DNA from: Sphaerolaimus hirsutus
Lineage: Eukaryota > Nematoda > Chromadorea > Monhysterida > Sphaerolaimidae
NCBI GenBank assembly: GCA_964036195.1
Contig: OZ038455.1
Coordinates: forward strand, 9,317,855-9,381,854
DNA length: 64,000 nucleotides
Direction of reading: 5' to 3'
Numbering within the stretch: position 1 is the stretch's first letter; every line of letters starts with the position of its first letter. Shown in pieces: positions 45,801 through 54,332 of this stretch. The notes under the pieces were generated by a model. It did no database searches and was not told where the DNA came from. It saw nothing but the letters and a program-made list of their open reading frames with translations. A program made the position numbers and the translations under genes.

Positions 45801-48800
45801 TAAAACCAGAACCAAACGTAACACAAAAAATAACCGAAATTTTTCATAATTACCCGATCAAAATGAAGCGGTTGCATCATTGTTTTGGTCAGTTTCCTCC
45901 TACAGATGTACAAGTGATGGCAGTGATTTGATTTTATAGTCAAATCTGGAACCATCGCATAACCGTGCCGCGAAACGTTCTTTTGTTGCACTTTTATCAG
46001 TGGAGAAACTGCGCAGATTCTAAACGTGCACTACCGCACGGTGATCGAGCCCGTGCCCGACTTGGTGCGCTGCGTTTTCATCGACACGCTGCCCTACTTG
46101 CTGTGCATCGAGCTGCCGCCGCGCATGCGCGACGACCGGAAAAGGAGAAGAGTGGTTTGTTCTTTGCATTTCCATTGGAGCGTTGTGTTTTGGTGGAGTG
46201 GAGACGACAATGGAGGTGGAGTGGGGGCGACAATGGCGCCATAGCAAATCCATTTTGGTGGTAGCGCCAGGGCCCAGGAGTAGTGATTAGGGTGTCAACT
46301 TTCCGTTTTCCGTTTCCGCTTTCCGCAGGCAAATTTTTTTCCATTTCCGTTTCCGTTTTCTGGCTGCTAAATTTTTTTCTCCATTTTTCCGGCTCATTTT
46401 CCGTTTTCCGGCCAAAATTACAATTTTTCCGTTTTTTTTCTGTTTTCCGGCTCAATTGTCTGTTTTTCCAACTTTTTTTCATTTTCTGGCTCAATTCTCT
46501 GTTTTCTGTTTCAGCCAAACTGATAAACATGCATGCAGGTTCTCAATTATGTGAATTGTTTCTATTTCTAGCAAGATTTCTGCAAAAATTTTTATTTCTG
46601 GATAAATTTTTGCAATTTATACTGTTTCCGACAAAATTTCAGCAAATTTTTTCCATTTCTGGCACAATTTCATCAAATTTTTCCGTTTCCGTTTCTGTTT
46701 TCCAGCCCTTCATGTTTCCGTTTTCTGGCAGGTGCAAAAATTTTTTCCGTTTCCGTTTTCCGGAAAGTGCAATTTTTTACCGTTTCCGTTTCCGTTTTCC
46801 GCCAAAAAGTTTTTGTTGACACCCTAGTAGTGATGTAAAAGTGCCTTGGTTCTAGCGCCAAAGCCAAAAGCTCCGCACAGCTTTTGGCTAGGGCTCGAAA
46901 CTCAATTTTTTTCAAACTCGAGTTCTTGTTGCATCGCAACCCCAAATTTTTTCTGGTCGAGTCGGCGACTCAAGTTGGGTTAGCCAGTGAAAAGTCGAGT
47001 CAAGTTGGGCAAAAATCTCGAGTCTCGAGTCGAGTCAGATGCGTTACTTTTTGGTATGACCCTTACAGTAATTTTTGATACTGCTTTCTCTACCAATGTT
47101 TTCACACACACATAAAGAAGTCTATATGCCAACAGTTCATTTAAATATCAAAATAATGCAAAAAAAAACTTTTTATCACTCATGGCTACAAATAAAGTTG
47201 CAAGAATAAAATCAGCCTAGGGATGGAAAATCAACATCTTTTACAACATTTTTTGGATCAGTGCCAACATTCTGCAATGCATCTGAGGTGGTGTGTGTGT
47301 TTCTGATGTGGCGCTGCACATGCTAGTTTACTGCCAGATTTTGGGAAATTCATAAATCGGCTATGAATGCATTTGAATTTACCAGAATGACGTATCTGTC
47401 AGCTGCAGTTGATGGGGATTACGAATAACTCATTTCAGTAAACTCAAATGCATTTTATCAAGCGTGTCCAGGCGCTTTTCCATCACTATCCAGAAGCCAG
47501 AGCCTCGGCAATGTGCCTAACATCCCAACACCCCGCGCAGTTGCGCAAGTGCGCCACGACCACATCGAACCTGGCATCTGCCGGCTGCCCGTCACCGAGC
47601 AGCAGCACCGAGACCGGAGAATGTGAACCGGTGGGCGAGCGCGCCACCGATGAGAGCGTGCGCGCCTGGTGCCAATCCCAGACCCTGTAAAATGCCCTGT
47701 AAAATGTCAAATGTCTCGCAAAGTGTCAAAAGTCACGTAAAATGCCCTGCAAAATGGCAACCGTTGCCATTTTGCAGGGCATTTTACGTGACTTTTGACA
47801 CTTTGCGTGACATTTGACATTTTACAGGGCATTTTACAGTGTCTGAGACTGCCCCCAGGGCGCAGGCCTCCGCGCACAGCACGCTGGAGAGGGCTCGGGG
47901 GCAGAGAGGGGTGAAATATAGCTGTGAGACAAATGCCTTTGCGGCTAATTCACCGAGACACCAGGCCGGCTGCACCAGGTTTTTTATCGTTATTTTTCGT
48001 GCGGCGCATTTTCGTTTTCAGTGTACCACTTGCATAAATCGCAGCGTTTTTCAGAGCCATTCAATCAACGATGCCCCATATAACAGGCTTGAAGGCTGTT
48101 CATTGCAGAGACATCTAGAGAAATGTTTACTAAATGACAAGACACAAGATTATATTCAATATAAGCGGACAAGATAACCGTACATCCTAGAAAATTCCCC
48201 CCTTGAATAACTCTCCCCTGTGGCCGGGTGTGGGAAGAAAAAATACCCCCCTCGACAAAACCAGAGTTTGCATGTATAACTAGAGAACGAGTGGTACTAT
48301 CGCAGCCATATTTTCAAGGATCCTTCCCTATTTAGTTGTCAATGTTGACCCAAAATTTGACGTCAATCCGACCACCCAGTGACAAGTTATTCGAAATCTA
48401 GAGGGGGCGTCTAAATTGCCGCACCCTGTATATTTTTATGTAGAACGTTTTATATAAATACCGGATTTTCACAAAATACCCCCCCCCCCACCTTGAATTG
48501 ACACCCCCTCGAAATACATTGATTTTTTGGCGGACTTATCAACTTTAGTAGATGCCTCAACAATAGAACAACAAAAACCGCCTACTCGAAATAGGGTCCA
48601 GGGATGATCAATGGGGTTTCTGCAATAAACAGCCTGCCTTGTGTTATGTGTCTACAACACGAAGGGGTCGACAAAGGCGCCTGTTTGGGTCTGGGCCAAA
48701 TGCGTTGGCTGGAACAGACTTATAATTCACCGCTGACTGAGAGGGGGCGTAGGCTATCCAGGTGTTTTTGACCCTTCTATCTGATACCGCCCTTCTATGT

Positions 48801-50252
48801 ATTTCGTGGTCCCAAAAAGTCAATAAAGTGTACCTTCTATTGGAGACGCCCTTCTATCGGAGACCCGCCCTTCTATTACAAGAAACACGGTACACAGCAC
48901 AATTGTTTCCCCAAAAATGCATGGAAACGCAAGGAAACACAAACACAAACACAGGCACCAGCAAACAATAGCAAAGACGCCCACACCGAGTAATATCCGC
49001 GGCCACAGCATCGCATCTCGTTCATTGGAAGAGTGCAAACGACGCGTGTGCACCAGCGTGGTGTACATCGCGCAGCTGCTACACGCGGAGAGGGTTGAGC
49101 AGAGTGTGAGTGTTTTTGTTTGGGTTGAATGAGGTCTTTGGTGGATGTTTTAAGGGGGGTTGTTTTGAACAACTGTTTGTGAGGAGTGTGACTTTAAAGG
49201 GTTTTACTTGGAAAGACACTGACGATTGCATGCCCCCCCCCTCGAATAGATACCGTATTTCCTCGAATTACCCCCCCCCCCCTCGAAATACCCCCCTCGA
49301 AATACCCCCATATTGAGTGTAAATAGAATGTCAATGACAAAAGCTGCGGTTCATGACCCATGCAATGCATAACACACGTTAAAAACAATGATTGTGTTAC
49401 GCTAGAACACGGTTTATACCATCTACCGTATTTCCTCGAATTACCCCCCGGGGGTTTATTTTTTCAGAGTGACAATTTTGAGAGAAAAACGTGAAAAATG
49501 CAACAATAACCACCATTTATAAGTTTTTACAGCGTTATATAAGGATGTAGATGGTATAAACGCTGTTCTAACGTAACACAGTAAGTGTTTTGAACGTCTG
49601 TTATGCATTTCCCGGACCACAAATTCATAGTGCCCATTTTGAGGGGGGTATTTCGAGGGGGGGTATTTCGAGGAAATACGGTACATACTTATATAAGGCT
49701 GTAGACTCTTATATATGGTGATTTTGTCGCATTTTTCTACGTTTCTGTATATTATTAGTACCGGGAGTTCAAAAAATTTCTGGCGAAATAATAAACCCCC
49801 CTCGAATTACCCCCCCCCCCCTCGAATTACCCCCCCCCCTCGAAATAACCGCCTCAAAATTCTCACTCTGAAAAAATTAACCCCCTGGGGGTATTTCGAG
49901 GAAATCCGGTAGGTACATGAGAAAGTTATTAAAGTTTTCCCACACGAACAAGGCAGGCCTTGTACCAGAATATACACCACAGATTGATTTATTTCAGATC
50001 AAGGATGACTGGAAGTTTGTGGCAATTGTTGCTGACCGACTGTTGCTGTGCATATTCAGCGTGTGCATATTCATTGGCACAGTGTGGGTTGTATTTTCTG
50101 CACCGACTCTGAGGGACAGCAGGGAACCGGTGTCCCTAATCTACAAGCGAAATCACAACATTACAACTGGCAGTACAATGGGAAAATATGCTGACAATAG
50201 TGTGATATTACTGTGCAACTTACTCAGCATTTTTGTGATGTCTTTTCATTGA
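30813..50252 (+). CDS. Nicotinic acetylcholine receptor alpha-type subunit, gene B (14 coding exons)
   Basis: Exons: 30813-30855, 30943-31085, 31452-31496, 31584-31693, 42108-42224, 43265-43343, 44612-44778, 45195-45384, 45547-45648, 46017-46154, 47541-47668, 47859-47910, 48962-49105, 49998-50252. Every exon has the same length and phase as in gene A and no premature stop was seen, so it is predicted intact (570 residues). Visible protein differences are few: residue 2 Gly to Arg, one Asn to Asp in the post-TM3 exon, and conservative changes near exon 13 and the C-terminal tail. It keeps the Cys-loop, vicinal cysteines and the unusual M2. Intron 4 is about 10.4 kb because it holds an hAT and the antisense LTR retrotransposon; the latter ends only 44 bases before the exon 5 acceptor. 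Sequence just upstream of the start codon differs completely from gene A. Confidence 0.93.
31816..32832. mobile_element. hAT element (CAGAGTTG family) in receptor B intron 4
   Basis: 1017 bp, starting CAGAGTTGTTAAAATACCGG and ending TTTCGCAACTCTG. Perfect GTATTTCT duplications lie at 31808-31815 and 32833-32840. Copy 1 has a single GTATTTCT at the equivalent site (about 11233-11240), a clean empty site. Subterminal AAGTGT units replace the AAACGT units of the sister copies. An internal inverted repeat is built of AGAGTTAA words. Confidence 0.93.
33195..33636 (-). repeat. 3' LTR of the Ty3/Gypsy element
   Basis: 442 bp. On the element's own (minus) strand it reads TGTTGTATCG...GGGCTCAACA, with TG..CA ends. 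It differs from the other LTR at three positions by eye. The polypurine tract (33637-33645, nine G on the minus strand) abuts it. Confidence 0.95.
33882..38792 (-). CDS. Pol polyprotein (RT, RNase H, integrase) with long C-terminal extension
   Basis: Uninterrupted 1636-residue frame, continuous with the gag frame past a single TAG. Residue numbers count from the codon at 38792. RT spans about 60-260 with [10 protein letters not shown] and YIDD at 210-213. RNase H has TDA (368-370), TDHK (437-440) and ADALSR. Integrase has an H587/H594/C624/C627 zinc site, catalytic D657, D715 and E751, and a GPY/F motif at 911-913. Beyond about residue 950, roughly 680 residues have no domain I recognise. They are Ala/Arg-rich, with a probable coiled coil at about 1315-1445 and a basic Ser/Arg tail. 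An internal Met at residue 1032 (codon 35697-35699) could start a separate third protein of 605 residues. No envelope-like membrane segment was seen. Translation of Pol probably needs readthrough or another bypass of the TAG. Confidence 0.92.
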   Translation of the reverse strand: MPAESRDALPEKSVGRFKHLLAQQTGLFSLTEYDIGETQILDHKITLVEGAEPVKCAARFETPPKRAFVWRTIDEMVKKGLVVPSSSPWAFPLVIVPKGKDDYRLCLDFRKLNELTVRDAYPLPRITDMFQQMSGRSLFSTMDASFGYYNVRIEDPATREMVTFVCSRGQFSYTRMPLGLVNAGASFQRLMDCVLAGLNTEAERPAFFAYIDDVLVASNDTTQHMQHLVQLFNRLKWAGIRLKPEKCFFFCQKVKFLGFELSKEGIAPKRSNIAAILEMPVPTTKQNIKTFLGKAGYFSQHIPGFQRLAAPLNAMAKGKYRVNGNDPIPEYADWSDEAKEAWDTLKKRLSTAPVLAHPDRTKPYYLYTDACDYGLGAVLMQRGDNTDGKLRPVSFVSKRLPTSHKNWSTIEKEALACTWALDRLGDFIDGQKVVLRTDHKALVSALLKPAKGKVERWTHRWAVRLSLKDLVIEYCPGEQNVIADALSRNPIGDADEIAFQNASEVIRIPLEKLCPHMSKNTQAGSIDWPVEQDKDPKIVDIKQKIQNNQMGGAQYSIQAGIVLYNATKGVVPMAPKHLHQHLISQAHAGLTGTHGGVERTLQRLAQQAGWPAMRKDITDFVEQCATCKLTKDAQRTCVSPLFPVAPGTRPWAKVAIDTTPMPSFANYRHLLVIVDYLTRAVVLAPLRHLTGAQVAEAIEKRLIFHFGAPQEVICDNGTEFINKDVDSLAEKWGFAVRPTTPYHSQSNGLAERDIRSAEQLVRQWAQANNQSRNWPSALPEISLRMNVAYNRDIAHAPFELLFGYMPSILGKTGVRTETICQKQTQGPPSSNTRMQRTLSTIADKIPDLASRPGKLGDLWRKARYCLQNAQQRYQMARDKRIRNTPAIGDRVYKQKKWGMSVEKKLQPLFTGPYEILGIDKSIALIEIAGRVQRVPIDTLVPAEKIKNETSVDAPGQTLPPTDPSTHKCSHTQACNNYLFPTSSSITTPQLAHVHGPNLHSRTQVRGLLTDNWPVAKPQKIGTLAHPPTADTMSSLENVLDQLAVLHRARRAGGLSDAALRANENATRRLAKQASMMSSRAAARTHKLAPVSDTAARSDGATGQLVGRVFSRRNGRQVDVPLQVKRRLHVRKQRLANAAQRQRLRFTLRRRPSWWKNVSHNLDEVCVAETQKFGAADDPASNEQRRKTVPPTERQGDTQRLSRWGPRVQRQEAAPQADDKADRMAAAAKTPPDTGALFSDLVGWDYVWIHTSNPTERAECQVFHGAFGPPKATPVDAKLIIEKMPLLPAAPIRNPECELIFRRAFNPLQHGIVGELRNAERLQSCLDLAARQNNALVSARQEIITLKAQNAALERSMLKLQATPTEALALLRISLNRETQLAVEKEQLENAAAARETEVQCDMRRLQIELDLERASSQQLGHRVRALTEANQMLAAKVADQGNLVEGVILEWLVGQRRIAALTKRPLPGASAVPRCLAARAAIQKAEKEPSAYDITFGLIHDRPASTLVTIMPPQIHDDAAHAVGVQDEAAQVHVAAEAVVAAPQVPFTPLQMLAHEQHHMNARPQNSPIVPQLQLAVIPAQLSPLPSAAASPEISPAGSHTPPDVPAAPKKHRKRSSRHSDKGGKSRRVLVDDSSE
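38808..41447 (-). CDS. Gag-protease polyprotein
   Basis: 879 residues starting with an ATG about 175 bases inside the 5' LTR boundary. The N-terminal half contains an acidic linker (about 95-120) and a Gln-rich helix (about 128-153). A capsid-like region (about 180-410) follows, with a WRQRW motif. A Cys/His cluster at about 460-476 (C-x-H...H-x4-C) is an atypical zinc knuckle. An aspartic protease site, HIDTGCN, has its DTG at 596-598, so protease is encoded with gag. It ends at TAG (38808-38810) in the same frame as pol. Confidence 0.9.
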   Translation of the reverse strand: MSDDSFFSPDSGKTARMAGRLQFTSSEFTEKVTELLAGRKRAALVFIAFQLREKRQPTWPKVKNPADLTTKNLAKALQSMATAYFATSDTLTIEDPDADDAGGQSDPTEPDDDDGDTANRVDDLIQLVQTTMKQHQSALQQQQADIAHLMQAQGSSTSTQSPPPDVKPAIPAMTNADHWKLKTEHRLAMLRRDTLLNQIIQYIELFVMTPADHTQSLSQAVLLTTARDKMGAGHVAGAAKKQQQFDGESNATTGPFRWWLQGIAQQAIGVPEAHQQMFWNLVFAHCLTGEAQKRYQAVRADRRHDPLFVIDRLTHIYRVDHRLYSVTDWYALKAKPGDSIVDLQTKLSAAFHHVSSTMADDDREKMIGDKLFIEVVKLLPASCWYTWRQRWQEQSCDLDTAVSMMEAARIEIQKNREQKRDEQKEKRQSWNPRYRAQSAGAGEPAAKGTFDPKTHKGPWCTHFMHREPMPHDPEKCYVNPSSTQFRPERAESIRKGLARRGRTEEDAIASMKQKCQEMGIEYQGEARVASCAPEDLPHNDWDASGSEPEDEGDINDWCPLASWTQNMENEHRCAQLGEPDPIAKIKFMGVDIQGHIDTGCNIGIFIEDTVLEQVWASAGCDAAAERQKFKAYPYARVRTSGEAIQGKNLRVYDMQVSHTTPDGVTCQDTLPAVVKLMAHLPPADPLLLGRAAIWGKLQIIQDAHAELDRLAQVYDEKHGAFAASKEGSSFRTADVRTAAPVTIPAGARQQITVSTEKSPEWIGMHDKSLGMALDPYYRSTTGEMTTFVPGLVCNTALHPRHDWIEQASFTLNVVNQTGYEQFLPHNTKVAEVFFVKEALVEETESGKVTGTTVLPEPPPPDSQQPETDTQLTTDQQAQI
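41609..41621 (-). promoter_or_regulatory. Putative primer binding site
   Basis: Immediately inside the 5' LTR, the minus strand reads TGGTGATCGTACC. TGG at this place is the usual complement of a tRNA 3' CCA end. I cannot name the tRNA. Confidence 0.5.
41622..42063 (-). repeat. 5' LTR of the Ty3/Gypsy element
   Basis: 442 bp, co-terminal with the other LTR and three substitutions apart. It should carry the element promoter, reading towards lower coordinates. Its outer end lies 44 bases from the acceptor of receptor exon 5. Confidence 0.95.
42376..43166. mobile_element. TTA-target foldback (orthologue of 11904-12731)
   Basis: Same termini and TTA flanks as in copy 1, in intron 5 of gene B. 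It contains the nested poly-C MITE 42581-42926. Confidence 0.7.
42581..42926. mobile_element. CCGTATT/poly-C MITE nested in intron 5 of gene B
   Basis: TA-flanked; 346 bp against 383 bp in copy 1, the difference lying in C-tract segments. Confidence 0.8.
43524..44458. mobile_element. GGTGCC/GGCACC-rich hAT MITE, 935 bp, only in copy 2
   Basis: Starts TAGTGATGTAAAGGCACCGG and ends GGTGCCTAACATCACTT. Perfect TTTCTGAC duplications lie at 43516-43523 and 44459-44466. Copy 1 has one TTTCTGAC at the same position (about 13079-13090). Both ends are dense in GGTGCCGGTGC words, with AT-rich DNA in the middle. Confidence 0.9.
44795..45028. mobile_element. CWG-target foldback MITE in intron 7 of gene B
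   Basis: Orthologue of 13417-13627 with the same CAG/CTG borders. It is about 23 bp longer through a short duplication near 44878. Confidence 0.75.
46281..47488. mobile_element. TAGTGATG hAT MITE in intron 10 of gene B, enlarged by insertions
   Basis: Orthologue of 14869-15129. The flanks CCCAGGAG and TCCAGAAG are a two-mismatch duplication. It is interrupted by the 46288-46826 element. From about 46888 it is replaced by sequence beginning CTAGGGCTCGAAACTC that copy 1 lacks. Confidence 0.65.
46288..46826. mobile_element. hAT MITE with TTTCCGTTTCCG repeats, nested
   Basis: 539 bp, starting TAGGGTGTCAACTTTCCG and ending GTTGACACCCTA. Perfect GTAGTGAT duplications lie at 46280-46287 and 46827-46834. 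The target is the terminus of an older TAGTGATG element, still uninterrupted in copy 1. The interior is subterminal TTTCCGTTTCCG-type repeats without coding capacity. Confidence 0.9.
47669..47858 (+). mobile_element. CWG-target foldback MITE coinciding with intron 11 of gene B
   Basis: Same structure as 15310-15499: CTG, 187-bp hairpin element (47669-47855), CAG. The intron is the element plus CAG. Only about one base differs from copy 1 across the hairpin, so the insertion predates the duplication. Confidence 0.7.
49253..49909. mobile_element. CCGTATT/poly-C MITE with a second one nested inside
   Basis: The outer element is flanked by TA (49251-49252 and 49910-49911). The inner element, 49426-49681, is also TA-flanked. 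They sit in the last intron of receptor gene B; copy 1 lacks both. Confidence 0.75.
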
Positions 50253-50302
50253 TATTGAAGTGAGTGGCTGGCAATTGGCACACTGCATCGGTACCAGTGG
50301 AC

Positions 50303-51060
50303 CATAGTTGTAAAAATGTGTTTACATTTACCGTATTTCCTCGAAGTACCCCCCTCCCTCGACATACCCCCCTCCTTCGAAATACCCCCCTCCCTCGAAA
50401 TACCCCCCGTCTCGAAATACCCCCCCCCTAAAAATGGACGCTATGAAATAATTACCCACCCCCTCGAAATACCCCCCCCCCAAATTGAGTGTACAGAGAA
50501 CGTATATGACAAAAGTGGAAATTTTCAGGGGGGGGGGGTATTTCGGGGGGGGGGGGCTTCTTCGAGGGGGGTTTATTATTTCGCCAGAAATTTTTGGTAA
50601 ATGGTGGTAGTAATGAATGGGCTTTGACGTACCCAAAACAGTGATAAAGGTGACCTCACAAGATATTTCCATACATATCAACGCAGATAGGTACACATAA
50701 ATACACTAGTTTATGTGTCGCTGCGATGCAAATTTACATCAATAAATACATCATGTACCTTATATACATGATGTACCTTTTTCCAGACGGGGGTATTTCG
50801 AGGGGGGGGTATTTTTTCCCCAGCTCAAGAACACCTGGGGGTATTTCGAGGGGGGGGCTAATTCAAGGGGGGTATTTCGAGGAAATACGGTATGTACTAT
50901 GTATTTTAGTGTAAAAGTACATACCTACTTTTACATTTTCCACGAGAAAAGTACCCACTTTCACATGTTTTCAGTACTCGGGAGTCGGCAGTCGGGGATT
51001 AGTATATTTATTTTTACATTTACATATCTTTGAGAAATCCCAGTAATTTTAACAACTCTG
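50303..51060. mobile_element. Old hAT downstream of gene B with nested poly-C MITE
   Basis: Orthologue of 19169-20654, with flanks CAGTGGAC and CACTAAAC. A TA-flanked poly-C MITE occupies 50331-50890. Confidence 0.65.
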
Positions 51061-51730
51061 CACTAAACACATAAGTACATTCAGCATCACTGGCAGTGTG
51101 GCTCACTCGCGCTGATTATTCAATGTTTATAACCTAAAGTAATAAACATTCATGAAATGATGTTTGAGTCGCGTTTCCCACAGTTGTATCGATGACATTT
51201 TCAGGGAAGTTTTAGTTTTTCGATGTGCACATTTTCAGTCGCGTCATTCTATGGGTTGGGGAATCATAATTAAGTAATCTGTTTTCGCATAGATGTTGTT
51301 AACAAATCTTAGTTACATAATAAATAGTTGCAATTGCATCGAGGCACTACGCTTCATTGAAATACTTTATTTGTTCCTTAACTTTTCCGTTCCATTCTGA
51401 ATACCTATCTGAAGTTTTATAGGAACCAAAGCCGGTTTTGAAAAAGTTGACGTGAGTTTTAGCAGGGCGTCTTGCAAGCTAAGATTTTACTGAATATGGA
51501 AAGGTATAAAATTTTCACTTGCTGGAAAAGTGGAAGGTGAAAAGTGGAACTTCAATAACATGTCACTTACTAGAAAATGGAATTGAAAACTTTTCAGCTA
51601 ACATAAAGCATTAAATGGAGAAATGGAAAATGTAATGACATTCGAAATGCAAAACAGAAAAGGGCTGGAAACAGAACGGGTTTCTTGAAGGCAGAAATAT
51701 CGCTATCTTCATCAGAACTTATTCAATGCT

Positions 51731-52263
51731 ATCTGCTATCTGCTATGCTTCTGTTTGTTAAAAACTCATTTGATAGGTCATTTTTTTCATGCCATGACCA
51801 GAATTGACAAAAGTGATGACTTACCTAATGCCCAATGCGGATGGACGGTTTCCTCAGAAAAAATGTGCGGCGTCAAGTCTCCCGAGCATACTAATTTTAC
51901 ATTTCCTTCTACTAGAGGACAGAAAACATATTCCAGAAAATATTACTATATCAACTCCTTGAATAATTCCCCCTCAAAAACTCTGCCAACAAAATAACTC
52001 CACTCCACTGGGGTCTTATTCGAGGATTTCGGGTATTCTATGCTGTTAAGTTCGATAATTCATGATCATATAGCTTTCCTGTGATGATTTATTTTTAGTG
52101 CACATTCCTTTCTTTTATTCTTTTTGCCCTTGATGCTTGATATTTTACCAACAAGAGTGAAAGTGTATTTGAAATGAAATGAAAATATAACCTCAACATC
52201 ATCAGTATATGCGACACAGAAGCGCACAATCAACGTTATGAACATAGTATCTCGATGTACTGA
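51731..52263. other. Unassigned sequence beyond the duplication
   Basis: Holds a truncated poly-C MITE-like piece at about 51955-52030. No gene recognised. Confidence 0.35.
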
Positions 52264-52266
52264 TTA

Positions 52267-52660
52267 GTGATGGAAAAGTGCCAGAAAAAATACCCACTGG
52301 CGCCACAGCGCCACTACAGAAAATGGCGCCTTGCGCCAAGCAGGCCATGGTGCAAGTGAAAGACGCAAGTATAAAAAATGAGTTCAGACGCCAAGGGCGC
52401 CATGAGAAAAAGGCGCCGAATGGCAATGGTAACTATCAACGCCTTTACGCATATGATGAATTTGTTGTGCCCAATTTGAACATTATCATTCGAGCAAATA
52501 GAAGCACCGAAAAAACGTTATGTAAAAGTAGGCGCCACAGTTCACTCACGATGGGCGGAAATAACGCCGCAGAAAAATGGCGCCAGTGCCGTGGCGCCGT
52601 CGCTGCGTACTCAACTGTAAATATGCTCGTTCGATGTAAACATAACATCACATGTGCGTC
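52267..52660. repeat. Truncated TAGTGATGG/GGCGCC hAT MITE
   Basis: The left terminus TAGTGATGGAAAAGTGCC is followed by GGCGCC words up to ATGGCGCCAGTGCCGTGGCG. No right terminus. Confidence 0.45.
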
Positions 52661-53298
52661 CAGCTGGCAAGAAGTAACGCGAAGATATTGATATGTACAT
52701 AAGTACATTGTATTTATGCATGGAAGTAAGCACTGAGCTCGTGTCATGGAATGCAGCCAAACTTTCGACAATAGGCAGCAATCAGATGACTTCATTGTAT
52801 GATTGCGCCATTCCTGACAAATGTGCAACATTAGGATGTATAGTCCTCTGAGTCGCTTAGTTGACAGCAGACATTACCCACCATATCTGAATAATGAGTC
52901 AATAGCCTTACACACACTAGTTGACTGTCGAAAATTACAAACCTGATAAATGTTTTTTAATACATTTGTAGTGATGAAAGAGCGCCAGGAAAAAAAAGAC
53001 GAAAAAATCTAGAAAAATGGCGCCGGGCGCTAAAGGGAAATTCTGGTTGTCAACTAGAAACAATTATTACTTTTTTCACTACTAGGTATATAGTGTGCAT
53101 TGATGACACAGTGTGATAATGTATCCATCCACACACACTGGTTGGCATCGCAAATTCGTGTAAACTGAATGTCGTGTATACTCGGCAGACATGATACTCT
53201 ACAAATAGATATGATTTATGTCTTCGGCTGGCAGACAGCTGACTGAAAACTTATGAACTGACTCCCACTCCACTCCACTTCATCCCGAACCAGTTCAG
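52661..53298. other. Mostly unassigned, with another GGCGCC fragment
   Basis: A TAGTGATGAAAGAGCGCC start at about 52976 marks a short relic. About 53165-53295 is related to the inverse of 63760-63880 (see findings). Confidence 0.35.
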
Positions 53299-53556
53299 GG
53301 GGTGGTCCCAAGCCCAGTAAAGTAAAGTGTCAAATGTGAAGCCAAATGTAAAGTAAAATGTCAATTGTGTATCCAAATCTTATTTTTCGTATCCAAACCT
53401 TTTTTTTTGTATCTAAATCTTATGTCGAAAAATAGGATTTGGATACAAAAACATAAGATTTGGATACACAATTGATACTTTACATTACATTTGATCTCAC
53501 ATTTGACTTTACATTTGACACTTTACTTGACACTTTACAGGGCTTGGGATTACCAC
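53299..53556. mobile_element. CWG-target foldback MITE with perfect CAG duplication
   Basis: Begins GGGGTGGTCCCAAGCCC after CAG (53296-53298) and ends GGGCTTGGGATTACCAC before CAG (53557-53559). The hairpin tip has extra GTATCCAAA repeats. Confidence 0.75.
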
Positions 53557-53761
53557 CAGTCAGCCGCAGTTCAGTGCGGACTATGATGTCATGATGGAGT
53601 GTTCCCTCCAGAAAAATGTAGGGTGTAATGTCGCCCGAGTATAAATACAAGTAAAAAAATTTAAACCATTTTAACACCAACAGAAACACTGAAAATAACG
53701 TGACACTGCCACGATATAAAAGTAACTGTGCTCTATCACAAAGGGAGGTATTAATCAAATA

Positions 53762-54285
53762 CCGTATTTGCTTGAATAATCCCCCTGGGGGATTATTATT
53801 CCGTCAGACTTCTTTCAGGGGGGATCATTCAAGGGGGGGGGGATTATTCGAGGGGGGAATAATTATTTCGTCAAACTTATCCAGCATGTTTATATCAATT
53901 CATTTGGCAAAATACGCTTTTTCCAAGATAGGTAATATAACATTTTTGTTTAAATTTCACACTTCATTGAAATTCAATTAATCAAACGCCTAAAATTAGT
54001 CAGAGTCAGCGTCAGTGTACATTAATTGTGTACAATGTTGCACATTCCATTGCATTAATGCACACCGGATGTACTGCATTTCCATTGGATGAATCAAACC
54101 AGACATGTCTTTTTTGCTTGGTCTGGCGTCATCGATTGTCTTTTTAAGATGCGCAGTATTTTTAGTTCATCCATGGGGGGATTATTCAAGGGGGGAATTA
54201 TTTATTCCTCACGCGTCCAACAGGGGGGGGGGGGATTATTCGAGGGGGGAATTATTCAAGGGGGGAATTAATCAAGTAAATACGG
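53762..54285. mobile_element. Variant poly-C MITE (CCGTATTTGCTTGAATAATC)
   Basis: 524 bp flanked by TA. It uses ATTATTCAAGGGGGG words instead of TATTTCGAGGGGGG, so it represents a subfamily. Confidence 0.75.
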
Positions 54286-54332
54286 TAATTAACTAAAATT
54301 TTGTTAAATTTAGTTTGTGGAGGCCATATTTA

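Larger units (their letters stand above)
27238..51730 (+). repeat. Segmental duplication, copy 2 (receptor gene B)
   Basis: Direct-orientation copy of 6395-21309. It is longer by the 8.87-kb LTR retrotransposon (33195-42063), hATs at 31816-32832, 43524-44458 and 46288-46826, about 430 bp at 27622-28060, and poly-C MITEs at 49253-49909 and 50331-50890. The 5.9-kb spacer between the copies is not duplicated. Confidence 0.93.
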
